From a virus: a stretch of 32,406 nucleotides of DNA. Shown piece by piece: positions 1 through 5,820 of the stretch. The notes beneath the pieces were generated by a model. That model ran no database searches. It had not been told where the DNA came from and saw nothing but the letters and a program-made list of their open reading frames with translations. The position numbers and the translations under genes were made by a program. The stretch covers positions 1-32,406 of IMG/VR virus record IMGVR_UViG_3300036766_000341. One strand, 5' to 3'. Numbering within the stretch: the stretch's first letter is position 1; every line of letters starts with the position of its first letter.

Positions 1-86
1 GCGGCCCAGGCGGCCCCGGCGATCAGCACGTACAGGCCAGCGAAAACGACGCCGAACAGGGTGGCGATGACCAGAGGGTCGGTCAC
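1..86 (-). CDS. small membrane protein, second copy (cut by window edge)
   Basis: Only the first 28 codons are in the window. The GTG start at 86-84 overlaps the TGA stop of the upstream gene (83-85), as in the other genes of this leftward operon. The visible protein starts with MTDPLVIATLFGVVF and continues as a hydrophobic segment, about residues 5-29. It is identical at DNA level to the start of the gene at 1298-1462, which encodes a complete 54-residue protein with one membrane span and a basic tail. Its function is unknown. Whether the rest of this copy is intact or divergent cannot be seen. Confidence 0.6.
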   Translation of the reverse strand, partial: MTDPLVIATLFGVVFAGLYVLIAGAAWA

Positions 87-127
87 GGCGCGTCCCCCTC
101 GCCCGTCGGGGCCAGCGCGGCGCGGGC
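1..127. repeat. 127-bp direct repeat, copy A
   Basis: Bases 1-127 are identical to 1377-1503; the first mismatch is at 128 (a) against 1504 (c). The repeat covers the 3' end of one small gene and the 5' end of a membrane-protein gene. It begins at the very first base of the window, so it may extend further left. An exact 127-nt match at a sequence end is also what a k=127 de Bruijn assembly leaves where it breaks at a repeat. Confidence 0.95.
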
Positions 128-400
128 ATCTTCGTCCTCTGCAAGAATTCGTGCGGAGCAGCCGCATCGTTTGAGGGACACACATTGGTCCGTTCTCATG
201 TCGCCGCGCGCCGGACACATGCGCTGCATGGTCAGGTGCCGCCAGAAATCACGTCTTGCGCCGAGCCGCTCGATCTCGGCGTCGGCGGAGGCGAGGGCGC
301 GCATGATCTGTTCAGCCAGATCGAGCGTGGTTCCTGTATCGACCCTGCCGAGCTTCTTGCGCGCCTCGGCGATCAGCGCCCTGCGTTCGGCGGCGGTCAT
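83..400 (-). CDS. hypothetical phage protein, paralogue of 1459-1785
   Basis: A 105-residue protein of unknown function. The ATG at 400-398 overlaps the TGA of the pentapeptide-repeat gene (ATGA junction). The N-terminus is helical and rich in Ala and Glu. The middle has several Cys residues (a run including MCPARGD and KRCGCSAR) that could bind a metal, though no known motif is recognised. It shares its start (M-T/N-AAER-ALIA), an internal ALAxADAEI block and its last 14 residues (ARAALAPTGEGDAP) with the protein encoded at 1459-1785, so the two are diverged duplicates or recombinants with common ends. It is probably translationally coupled to both neighbours. Confidence 0.65.
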   Translation of the reverse strand: MTAAERRALIAEARKKLGRVDTGTTLDLAEQIMRALASADAEIERLGARRDFWRHLTMQRMCPARGDMRTDQCVSLKRCGCSARILAEDEDARAALAPTGEGDAP

Positions 401-1155
401 TCGTCGAACGCCCAGCCCCGGATTCGCGCGACGGTGACGGCGTAGTCGATCGCGGCCATCACCTCGCGGCGGTCATCATTGCCGGCCCAATAGGCGCGGG
501 CCTCCGCCAGCGTCTTGTCGCGGCACCCGACGCGGAACATCATGGTGCGATTTTTGATCCACGCGACGGCGGTCCAACCATTCGGGAAGCCAAGACCGAT
601 GACGCGGTCGGCGCCCCTCAGGTCGGCGCTCGTCAGGTCGGCGTCCCTCAGGTCGGCGCTCGTCAGGACGGCGCCCCTCAGGACGGCGCCCCTCAGGTCG
701 GCGCTCGTCAGGTCGGCGCTCGTCAGGTCGGCGTCCCTCAGGACGGCGTCCCTCAGGACGGCGTCCCTCAGGTCGGCGCTCGTCAGGTCGGCGCTCGTCA
801 GGTCGGCGTCCCTCAGGACGGCGTCCCTCAGGACGGCGTCCCTCAGGTCGGCGCCCCTCAGGACGGCGCCCCTCAGGACGGCGCCCGTCAGGACGGCGCC
901 CGTCAGGACGGCGCCCCTCAGGAAGGCGCCCCTCAGGACGGCGCCCGTCAGGACGGCGCCCGTCAGGTCGGCGTCCCTCAGGTCGGCGCTCGTCAGGACG
1001 GCGCCCCTCAGGAAGGCGCCCCTCAGGACGGCGCCCGTCAGGACGGCGCCCGTCAGGTCGGCCTTCACCCTCACCGCCGCCTCGGCGCACAGCTTCATGC
1101 TGTCCGTTTCGAGATCGAACAGGACAGCGCCGGTCAGCCAGGACGGAATAATCAC
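397..1155 (-). CDS. pentapeptide-repeat protein
   Basis: A 252-residue protein. Residues about 32-181 are 30 uninterrupted pentapeptides of the form A(D/V/F)L(R/T)(G/S/D). Such repeats fold as a right-handed quadrilateral beta-helix with four pentapeptides per turn, so about 7.5 turns are expected. Family members of known function (Qnr, MfpA) mimic DNA and bind gyrase; that role here is only a possibility. A unique tail of about 70 residues follows (VIGLGFPNGWTAVAW...). This tail resembles a small C-terminal domain often seen after phage pentapeptide repeats, but I do not assign it. The GTG start at 1155 overlaps the upstream TGA and follows the GGGGAC junction sequence used across this operon. 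Confidence 0.85.
   Translation of the reverse strand: MIIPSWLTGAVLFDLETDSMKLCAEAAVRVKADLTGAVLTGAVLRGAFLRGAVLTSADLRDADLTGAVLTGAVLRGAFLRGAVLTGAVLTGAVLRGAVLRGADLRDAVLRDAVLRDADLTSADLTSADLRDAVLRDAVLRDADLTSADLTSADLRGAVLRGAVLTSADLRDADLTSADLRGADRVIGLGFPNGWTAVAWIKNRTMMFRVGCRDKTLAEARAYWAGNDDRREVMAAIDYAVTVARIRGWAFDE
613..1062. repeat. 15-bp tandem repeat tract encoding the pentapeptides
   Basis: About 30 copies of a 15-bp unit (for example CTCAGGACGGCGCCC or GTCAGGTCGGCGCTC on the + strand) differ at only a few positions. Larger blocks are also duplicated: a five-unit block near 691-765 recurs near 766-840 (75-bp period), and a six-unit block recurs further right (90-bp period). The near-identity of units indicates recent expansion by slippage or unequal recombination. 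The units lack stops in most frames, which produces long spurious reading frames on both strands. Confidence 0.95.
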
Positions 1156-1301
1156 GCCGCGTCCCCATCTTCCAAGTTCGCCGTCGCCAGCATGTCGCGT
1201 GCCTTGATGACGGCACGGGCGGCGAGGAGTTCGTCGGCGAGCTCTCGAACGCGAACGCGCCGCGCTGGAATGTTGAATGGCCGATCAAGGTTGATCTTCA
1301 T
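1152..1301 (-). CDS. small hypothetical phage protein (49 aa)
   Basis: The ATG at 1301-1299 overlaps the TGA of the membrane-protein gene, and the stop overlaps the GTG of the pentapeptide gene. The product starts MKINLDRPFNIPARR and is then helical, with a basic/acidic amphipathic stretch. The last 15 residues, RDMLATANLEDGDAA, are nearly the same as the end of the larger protein at 2162-2602 (RDMLAVANLDEGDAA). The shared DNA runs about 52 bp (1152-1203 against 2162-2213, 6 mismatches by eye). This looks like a short protein carrying a tail module shared within the operon. Function unknown. Confidence 0.6.
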   Translation of the reverse strand: MKINLDRPFNIPARRVRVRELADELLAARAVIKARDMLATANLEDGDAA

Positions 1302-1462
1302 CCCCACCACCTTCCCGGCTTCGTGTAGATCGCCGTCACGGCGTCCTCGATCCGACGCCGGCGGATCACGGCCCGCGCGGCCCAGGCGGCCCCGGCGATC
1401 AGCACGTACAGGCCAGCGAAAACGACGCCGAACAGGGTGGCGATGACCAGAGGGTCGGTCAC
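1298..1462 (-). CDS. small single-span membrane protein (54 aa)
   Basis: The GTG start at 1462-1460 overlaps the upstream TGA, and the stop overlaps the ATG of the next gene. The protein begins MTDPLVIATLFGVVF. Residues about 5-29 form one hydrophobic helix, followed by a basic RRRR stretch at 34-37 and a soluble tail ending KPGRWWG. By the positive-inside rule the tail should be cytoplasmic. The first 28 codons are repeated exactly at the left window edge. Function is unknown; small membrane proteins of temperate phages sometimes act in superinfection exclusion, but nothing in the sequence proves that here. Confidence 0.6.
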   Translation of the reverse strand: MTDPLVIATLFGVVFAGLYVLIAGAAWAARAVIRRRRIEDAVTAIYTKPGRWWG

Positions 1463-1503
1463 GGCGCGTCCCCCTCGCCCGTCGGGGCCAGCGCGGCGCG
1501 GGC
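1377..1503. repeat. 127-bp direct repeat, copy B
   Basis: Identical to bases 1-127. It spans the last 14 codons and stop of the gene at 1459-1785 and the first 28 codons of the membrane-protein gene at 1298-1462, so the duplicated piece is a gene junction rather than one gene. Confidence 0.95.
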
Positions 1504-1785
1504 CTTATCGAGCGCTGTGTCGTTCCAATCCTGCTCGCTGGTCTCGACCGCATCCACCAGCGCCGTGAACGCCTCCACGAGTCGCGCGATCTCGGCGTCG
1601 GCGTCCGCCAATTGCCGATTTCTCATCCTCATATCTGCGTGAACTTCGGCGATCTCGGCGTCGGCGGCGGCGAGGGCGTCGGCCAGGATCAAGCACAGCG
1701 GCCGATACGTGGTCACGACTTCTCGTGCGAAGTTAATCAATTCCTGCCTACCGGCGATCAGCGCCGCGCGCTCGGCGGCGTTCAC
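1459..1785 (-). CDS. hypothetical helical protein, paralogue of 83-400
   Basis: A 108-residue protein that is almost entirely helical. Heptad-like Ala/Leu/Asp/Glu spacing and repeated ADAEI(A/E) blocks in the middle suggest a coiled coil. It shares its N-terminal block (AAER-ALIA) and its final ARAALAPTGEGDAP with the gene at 83-400. The GTG at 1785-1783 overlaps the upstream stop (TGA) and is preceded by GGAGGGAC as ribosome-binding site, inside the previous gene's last codons. Function unknown. Confidence 0.65.
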   Translation of the reverse strand: MNAAERAALIAGRQELINFAREVVTTYRPLCLILADALAAADAEIAEVHADMRMRNRQLADADAEIARLVEAFTALVDAVETSEQDWNDTALDKARAALAPTGEGDAP

Positions 1786-2165
1786 GCCGCGTCCCTCCGT
1801 TTCGCATCGCGCTCGTCAATGCAGCGCGCGCGGCACCAATCGGATGCAACCTGTTTGCTCTTATGCCCCGTGAACCGATCCCGTTTGATCGTGCCGTCCG
1901 CCGTCACGCGCTCGCGCCACGCGAGGTAGTAGCCTGCAACGTTCGGCCCCTTTGATCGTGCGTACCGAAGCTCGACCCGCGAGCCGCGCCGCTTCGGCCG
2001 CGCGATCCAGTAGACCGATCCCGTGGTGCCTTCCATGAATCTCGTGAGCCTGTGGGTCTCGGGGTCGCGGCGGGCAATCTCAATTTCCGCGGCGCGGATG
2101 TCGGCCATCATCCCGCGCATCAGATCGGCGATGCGTTCGGGCACCGCGAACCCTGTCGCGTTCAC
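1782..2165 (-). CDS. hypothetical phage protein (127 aa)
   Basis: I do not recognise a named family. The N-terminal third is helical (ERIADLMRGMMADIRAAEIE). The middle has strand-type segments (SVYWIARPKRRGSRVELRYAR, GYYLAWRERV, GTIKRDRFTGHKS) followed by a helix containing SDWCRARC. This arrangement of basic strands plus a helix is compatible with a small nucleic-acid-binding domain, for example of the integrase arm-binding type, but this is only a shape argument. The GTG start at 2165 overlaps the upstream TGA and is preceded by the operon's GAGGGGGAC junction sequence. Confidence 0.6.
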   Translation of the reverse strand: MNATGFAVPERIADLMRGMMADIRAAEIEIARRDPETHRLTRFMEGTTGSVYWIARPKRRGSRVELRYARSKGPNVAGYYLAWRERVTADGTIKRDRFTGHKSKQVASDWCRARCIDERDAKRRDAA

Positions 2166-2602
2166 GCCGCGTCCCCCTCGTCCAGGTTCGCCACCGCCAG
2201 CATGTCGCGGGCCTCGCGGCTCAGGGGCGCGGCGGCGACGGCCTGGCAGAGACGGTGCTCGGCCTCGGTGACCTCGACGTCGGCCGCGTCATAGGCGGCG
2301 AAGGCGTCGGCGATCATGCGGACGGCGAGGGCCGGCAGGGCGCGGCGTTCGGGGTCGGCCGCGAAGGCCGCCATGTTGAGCGCGAGACGATCGGCGGCAC
2401 TGGCGAGACGGCGGCGGTATTCGTCGAGGTGCAGCCGGGCCGACGTCGGGTTGCCGGTGCGGCGCATGTCCGAGAGCAGGGCCGGCAGGCGGTGCGCGTC
2501 GGCGCAGGCGGAGGCGATCTCGCGGTAGATGGTGGCGGCGAGAGAGGCGGGGCCGCTGGGGATGCGTCCGTCGTAGGCGGTGGTGGGGTTGGGTAGGGGC
2601 AT
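2162..2602 (-). CDS. hypothetical helical phage protein (146 aa)
   Basis: The product begins MPLPNPTTAYDG and is then Ala/Arg/Leu-rich and helical, with several amphipathic segments. The first eight residues, MPLPNPTT, are identical to those of the next upstream gene (2609-2968) because a 26-bp sequence is repeated at both starts. The last 15 residues match the end of the 49-residue protein at 1152-1301. So this gene has a borrowed head and a borrowed tail around a private core. Function unknown. Its stop overlaps the next GTG. Confidence 0.65.
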   Translation of the reverse strand: MPLPNPTTAYDGRIPSGPASLAATIYREIASACADAHRLPALLSDMRRTGNPTSARLHLDEYRRRLASAADRLALNMAAFAADPERRALPALAVRMIADAFAAYDAADVEVTEAEHRLCQAVAAAPLSREARDMLAVANLDEGDAA

Positions 2603-2603
2603 G
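2578..2603. repeat. 26-bp repeated gene start, copy A
   Basis: Identical to 2944-2969. It contains the ATG and the next seven codons (MPLPNPTT) of the gene at 2162-2602 plus one base upstream. Confidence 0.9.
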
Positions 2604-2608
2604 GGGGC

Positions 2609-2968
2609 CTAGCCCTCCCCGCTGTCGATCGCGATCAGGGCGGCGCGCATCTGCTCGCGCACGGCCTTGTCGCGACCAAGCCCGAAATCATCCGTCGACA
2701 GGTCGCTGTAGCATGCCAGCGCCGCACGCAGCGCTGCCGCCATCCTGGGCGCCGCCGCGATCAAGCGGGCGTTGGGCAGGTAGTAGCAGTCCGCGACCCG
2801 GCCCATACAGTTGTCGTCGTCAGGATCGTTGTTGCCGGGCGTGCCACACCAGACGGTGGGGCGAGGCTCGACATGGCCGATGTCTTCTGCGGGGTTGACG
2901 TGCCAAGGCCCAGGCGTCCATTGCGTCGTCGCGGCCGGCGGATCGGTGGTGGGGTTGGGTAGGGGCAT
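2609..2968 (-). CDS. phage hypothetical protein of the TPGPW...ARLIAAAP type
   Basis: A 119-residue protein containing WTPGPWHV near residue 17 and NARLIAAAPRMAAALRAAL in the second half. Both blocks are hallmarks of a widespread phage family of unknown function. The start chosen is the ATG at 2968, because it gives the same MPLPNPTT start as the neighbouring gene and has a GGGAG ribosome-binding site 10 nt upstream. An in-frame ATG at 3007, directly after the upstream stop, would add 13 residues and cannot be excluded. The middle carries an acidic DPDDDN stretch and paired aromatic residues. Confidence 0.75.
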   Translation of the reverse strand: MPLPNPTTDPPAATTQWTPGPWHVNPAEDIGHVEPRPTVWCGTPGNNDPDDDNCMGRVADCYYLPNARLIAAAPRMAAALRAALACYSDLSTDDFGLGRDKAVREQMRAALIAIDSGEG

Positions 2969-2969
2969 G
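2944..2969. repeat. 26-bp repeated gene start, copy B
   Basis: Identical to 2578-2603. It spans the ATG (2968-2966) and first codons of the gene at 2609-2968. Confidence 0.9.
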
Positions 2970-3007
2970 AGCGGGTCTCCCGAGGTGATGGCGACGCGAA
3001 CGATCAT

Positions 3008-3244
3008 CTACCTATACCCGGCTTCGCGTAGCCACGTCGCGGCCGCCCCGCGCCGTACCGCCGATACACGACTCAGCATCACGGCACCAAGCGGCGTCAC
3101 GTCAAGACCCCGTACGATCTGATCCGGGCCGACGATCAGGTCGCGGCAGTGTGAGTCTGTCTCTGCCCGCTCAACAATGGCGCGCCCGATCGCCTGGGTC
3201 GCGAGGCGGCGGTGGTTCAGGAATTGTTGGTAGCTGGTGGTCAT
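3008..3244 (-). CDS. first gene of the leftward operon, hypothetical (78 aa)
   Basis: The product starts MTTSYQQFLNHRRLATQAIG and is mostly helical, with a central segment DLIVGPDQIVRGLDVTPLG and a basic C-terminus. No family is recognised. The start has a good GGGAG ribosome-binding site (GGGAGAACGAAG before ATG). It is the promoter-proximal gene of the leftward unit, about 40 nt from the predicted -10 element, so it is probably the most strongly expressed early accessory gene. Its small size, charge and position fit an anti-host or regulatory protein, but this is inference. Confidence 0.65.
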   Translation of the reverse strand: MTTSYQQFLNHRRLATQAIGRAIVERAETDSHCRDLIVGPDQIVRGLDVTPLGAVMLSRVSAVRRGAAATWLREAGYR

Positions 3245-3285
3245 CTTCGTTCTCCCGTTCCCGGCCGGTCGTTGGCCTTGACGCG

Positions 3286-3314
3286 AATATGCAGCGCGCG
3301 CCTGGCCATGTCAA
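3286..3314 (-). promoter_or_regulatory. leftward promoter
   Basis: Read on the minus strand there is a perfect TTGACA (3314-3309), a 17-nt spacer and CATATT (3291-3286, 4 of 6 to TATAAT). It lies in the only AT-rich patch of this GC-rich region, just upstream of the first leftward gene, and would drive 3244 down to below 1. Confidence 0.65.
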
Positions 3315-3343
3315 CGAAAATATAACGGCCGTCAAAAAAACAT

Positions 3344-3371
3344 TTGACAGCCCTCCCCGCGGTGGTTTAAC
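3344..3371 (+). promoter_or_regulatory. rightward promoter with near-leaderless start
   Basis: A perfect TTGACA at 3344-3349, a 16-nt spacer and TTTAAC at 3366-3371. Transcription would begin near 3378, only a few bases before the ATG at 3381, and no ribosome-binding site is present, so the first message is probably leaderless. The palindrome ACGGCCGT at 3325-3332 lies between the two divergent promoters and is a candidate operator. Confidence 0.55.
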
Positions 3372-3380
3372 GTCGGCCCC

Positions 3381-3566
3381 ATGAACCGATATTGGTCCCT
3401 AATCGAAGAGCTTGCTCGCGCCCGCAAGGTGGCGCCGGGCACCATTCGGCAATGGAGATACAAGAGATCAGTGCCGCGAATGTGGCGCCATGATCTAACG
3501 CTCGATGCTAAGGCGATAGGGCGGCGATTGCCGCCTGACGCGTTCGAATCCGTGGCGAAGACATGA
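3381..3566 (+). CDS. small helix-turn-helix regulator (Cro/CI-like)
   Basis: A 61-residue protein at the divergent promoter region. Residues about 8-32 (EELARARKVAPGTIRQWRYK) look like a compact helix-turn-helix of the short phage repressor type, where a recognition helix with Gln-Trp is followed by a basic turn and a Pro-Arg-x-Trp segment (SVPRMWRHD). The length and layout match small phage Cro-like or carph-isopro-type regulators. It lies immediately downstream of its own putative promoter with no leader, as phage repressors often do, and likely binds the operator region at 3310-3350. Its stop overlaps the next start (ATGA at 3563-3566). Confidence 0.7.
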   Translation: MNRYWSLIEELARARKVAPGTIRQWRYKRSVPRMWRHDLTLDAKAIGRRLPPDAFESVAKT

Positions 3567-3643
3567 GCGGACGGGATAGCCAAGTCGCCGGGCTGGAGCA
3601 GGGGCCGAAGGCGACGCCGATCACCATACGGAGCCAGGCATGA
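3563..3643 (+). CDS. micro-ORF of 26 codons
   Basis: ATG at 3563 overlaps the regulator's stop, and its own TGA overlaps the ATG of the methyltransferase gene (ATGA at 3640-3643). The peptide starts MSGRDSQVAGLEQGPK. The only support is the perfect double ATGA coupling; there is no recognisable domain. It may be a real micropeptide or simply a translational bridge that carries ribosomes into the methyltransferase gene. Confidence 0.4.
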   Translation: MSGRDSQVAGLEQGPKATPITIRSQA

Positions 3644-4764
3644 GCGGGACCGAAATAGCGGCGGGGGCGGGTATCAAATCCGGTGCCGAGACGCCCAACA
3701 CGGTTCATGGGCGGCTGCTCGAAGCGGTGCACATCTCCGGCTACAGCTTCGAGCGGGCGTGCTCCGAGCTCGAATGGCTGCTCGACGAAGAGCGGTGGAA
3801 GCGGGTCGGCGGCGGGCTCGACGACATCAACGCCTTCCTGGCGACGATCGATCTCTCGGAGTTCCGGATCGCGATCGATCAGCGCAAGAAGCTGGCGAAG
3901 CGGCTGGCCGACATCCAGGCGTCGCAGCGCGCCACGGCGAAGATGCTGGGGGTGGATAAGGAAACGGTCGCCCGTGATCTTGGGGTGCGACCCGGTGCAA
4001 ATGCGCCACCTGTCCCGGAGCGGCCCACGGAAACCGGCGCCGTTGCGGAACCCCCTGGCGCAAATGCGCCGGCCGCCTGGTTCCAGAGCGACATCGACCC
4101 GGCGGCGCTGGCCCGGAAACAGACCGAACGCGAGGCCCGGATCGCCGGGCATGGCGACCGCCACGAAGCGATCAGGACAGCGGCCGCCGAAGCCGGGGCC
4201 GCCGTCGATCAAGCGGCCTTGGCGGGTCCCTTCGCGCTGATCTACGCCGACCCGCCTTGGGCCTTCGAGACCTATAGCTGGAAGGGCAAGGACATCTCGC
4301 CGGAGAAGCACTACCCGGTGCTGCCCGATGACGAGATCGCGGGCTTCACGGTCGCCGGGCGACCCGTCGCGGAGATCGCGCACCGGGACGCCGTGCTGTT
4401 CCTGTGGTGCACGTCGTCGAACATCCATCGCGCCCTGCCGATCCTCGCGGCCTGGGGATTCACCTACAAGACCCAGGCGGTGTGGGTGAAGGACCGGACC
4501 GGCACCGGCTACTGGTTCCTGAACCAACACGAGGTTCTCCTGGTCGGCGCGCGCGGCGACATCCCCGCGCCGATGCAGCCGCTACCCGCCTCGGTTTTCC
4601 AGGCGAAACGCGGCCGACACAGCGAGAAACCCCGGATCGTGCGCGCGACGATCGAACGCATGTTCCCGCATTTCGACGCGACAACCCGGCTCGAGCTCTT
4701 CGCTCGTGAGCCTTCCCCCGGATGGACGGTCCATGGATTTGAGGCCCATCGTCTCGCTTCCTAA
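3640..4764 (+). CDS. MT-A70 family adenine N6-DNA methyltransferase with N-terminal HTH region
   Basis: A 374-residue protein. The catalytic DPPW motif is at residues 204-207 after the strand FALIYA, and the downstream MT-A70 landmarks are in order: AVLFLWCTSSNIHRALPILAAWGF (251-274), then VWVKD, GTGYWFLNQHEVLLVG (288-303), and RGRHSEKP (325-331). The family transfers methyl groups from SAM to adenine N6. Residues 93-116 (ASQRATAKMLGVDKETVARD) form a likely helix-turn-helix, which could direct the enzyme to DNA sites. The linker contains GANAP twice. In phages such enzymes protect against restriction or alter host methylation signals; the specificity cannot be read from sequence. Confidence 0.9.
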   Translation: MSGTEIAAGAGIKSGAETPNTVHGRLLEAVHISGYSFERACSELEWLLDEERWKRVGGGLDDINAFLATIDLSEFRIAIDQRKKLAKRLADIQASQRATAKMLGVDKETVARDLGVRPGANAPPVPERPTETGAVAEPPGANAPAAWFQSDIDPAALARKQTEREARIAGHGDRHEAIRTAAAEAGAAVDQAALAGPFALIYADPPWAFETYSWKGKDISPEKHYPVLPDDEIAGFTVAGRPVAEIAHRDAVLFLWCTSSNIHRALPILAAWGFTYKTQAVWVKDRTGTGYWFLNQHEVLLVGARGDIPAPMQPLPASVFQAKRGRHSEKPRIVRATIERMFPHFDATTRLELFAREPSPGWTVHGFEAHRLAS

Positions 4765-5347
4765 GCATTGGGAGCGGCGCTGTAACGAGCACGGCGAACG
4801 GATCGTCGCCGGCTACGCGGCCGGGCAGAACGCGCGATCCAAGGCGTGCGCGGTTCCTGGTCGAGAGCCGATCCACGATAAGCCGGAAGAGCAAGCGCGC
4901 GGCCGCATGTATGAATGCGCCTTCTGCCTCTGGGCCGGGCTCGACCCCGCGGTCTTTCTCAACTGGACCGACTACGCCGATAGTGGGTTCGACCTGATCG
5001 CCGGGCGGACGAAGCAATACCGCTACGACATCAAGGGCAGCTGGTCACCGACTTCCACGGCGCTCATTTGGCCACTGTCGAAAAACCATTTCCTGAATGA
5101 ACTGCGGGCCGATCTTTTCGTGTTCGTTCGCCGCGCGCGGGAGCGGCGCGAGAACGACGAGCTTGCGTTCGAGCACGTCGGCTGGATCTCCGTGGAGAAC
5201 TTCCGCGAGTTCCATAGCATCGCCGATGCGGAGCGGCGGCCACGCTTCGAGCCGGGCACGAAATACATCGATCAATCATGGCTCGGGCCGATGTACGCCC
5301 TCCGCCGCGTCCTGCCGGTGATTGTCAACTCGGAGGCGGCCGCATGA
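4733..5347 (+). CDS. putative PD-(D/E)XK-type nuclease
   Basis: A 204-residue protein from the ATG at 4733; an in-frame GTG at 4706 would add nine residues. Glu61 in RGRMYECAF, Asp87 in SGFDLIAG and Asp99-x-Lys101 in YDIKGSW reproduce the E ... GxD ... (D/E)xK spacing of the PD-(D/E)XK nuclease fold, in which these residues bind the metal. The flanking helical and strand pattern fits. The N-terminal part (HWERRCNEHGERIVAGY) resembles phage proteins of unknown function that begin in the same way. It overlaps the methyltransferase end by 32 bp. A methyltransferase next to a nuclease could be a restriction-modification pair, but early phage clusters often hold both without that link. Confidence 0.55.
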   Translation: MDLRPIVSLPKHWERRCNEHGERIVAGYAAGQNARSKACAVPGREPIHDKPEEQARGRMYECAFCLWAGLDPAVFLNWTDYADSGFDLIAGRTKQYRYDIKGSWSPTSTALIWPLSKNHFLNELRADLFVFVRRARERRENDELAFEHVGWISVENFREFHSIADAERRPRFEPGTKYIDQSWLGPMYALRRVLPVIVNSEAAA

Positions 5348-5820
5348 CGAAACCGCGCCGGCCCGGCTCATTCGAGAACGCCATCGTTCGCATCATGGGC
5401 GCGCTCACGCCCGAGGGCGCGGCCGACGCGATCGGCAAATCCGTCAGCCTGTTGCGGCGGGCATCCGACAGCGACGACGACTTCCGGCTCTGCATCGATC
5501 ACTGCCTGAGCCTCGACAGCGCCTACGTGCGCGGCGGTCATGGACCCGCGCCGATCCTCGGGGTCTACAAACACCACGTCCTCATGCTGGGCCAGCCCGC
5601 CCACAGCCCGGCCGACCCCGCCGACCGCCTGGTTGATGTCATGCGGGAACTCGGCGAGTTGGCCGGCGAGGTCCGCATCGCCGGCGCCGACCGCCACTGG
5701 TCGCCGGGCGAGCGCGGCCGCGTCCTGGCCGCCATCGGCGAACTGCGGGAGGAAGTCGGCAAGCTGGAACGCGATGTCGAGACGGTCGAAGGCGTCGGCG
5801 GCCTGAGGGTCGCGCGGTGA
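5344..5820 (+). CDS. putative phage regulatory protein (158 aa)
   Basis: ATG at 5344 overlaps the upstream TGA. Residues 12-45 (AIVRIMGALTPEGAADAIGK then SVSLLRRASD) look like a helix-turn-helix in which the recognition helix reads SVSLLRRA. The middle covers a segment with HHVLMLGQP, and the C-terminal part (97-150) is a long helix with heptads (LVDVMRELGELAGEV, LAAIGELREEVGKLERDVE), suggesting coiled-coil oligomerisation. The overall plan is like phage CII-type activators, but I cannot name the family with certainty. It sits directly before the GcrA homologue and is coupled to it (GTGA at 5817-5820). Confidence 0.6.
   Translation: MTKPRRPGSFENAIVRIMGALTPEGAADAIGKSVSLLRRASDSDDDFRLCIDHCLSLDSAYVRGGHGPAPILGVYKHHVLMLGQPAHSPADPADRLVDVMRELGELAGEVRIAGADRHWSPGERGRVLAAIGELREEVGKLERDVETVEGVGGLRVAR

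Noticed and set aside
613-1062. CRISPR-like array
   Set aside because: Units are contiguous 15-bp coding repeats without unique spacers and encode a known protein repeat.
476-1288. Long frames on both strands (476-1288 minus, 515-1207 plus) across the pentapeptide tract
   Set aside because: They result from a 15-bp unit without stops; they give Arg/Pro or Ser/Leu low-complexity chains, while only one frame gives pentapeptides.
3951-3959. DnaA-box-like GGTGGATAA
   Set aside because: A single site, 8 of 9 bases, inside the methyltransferase gene and without AT-rich or repeated neighbours.
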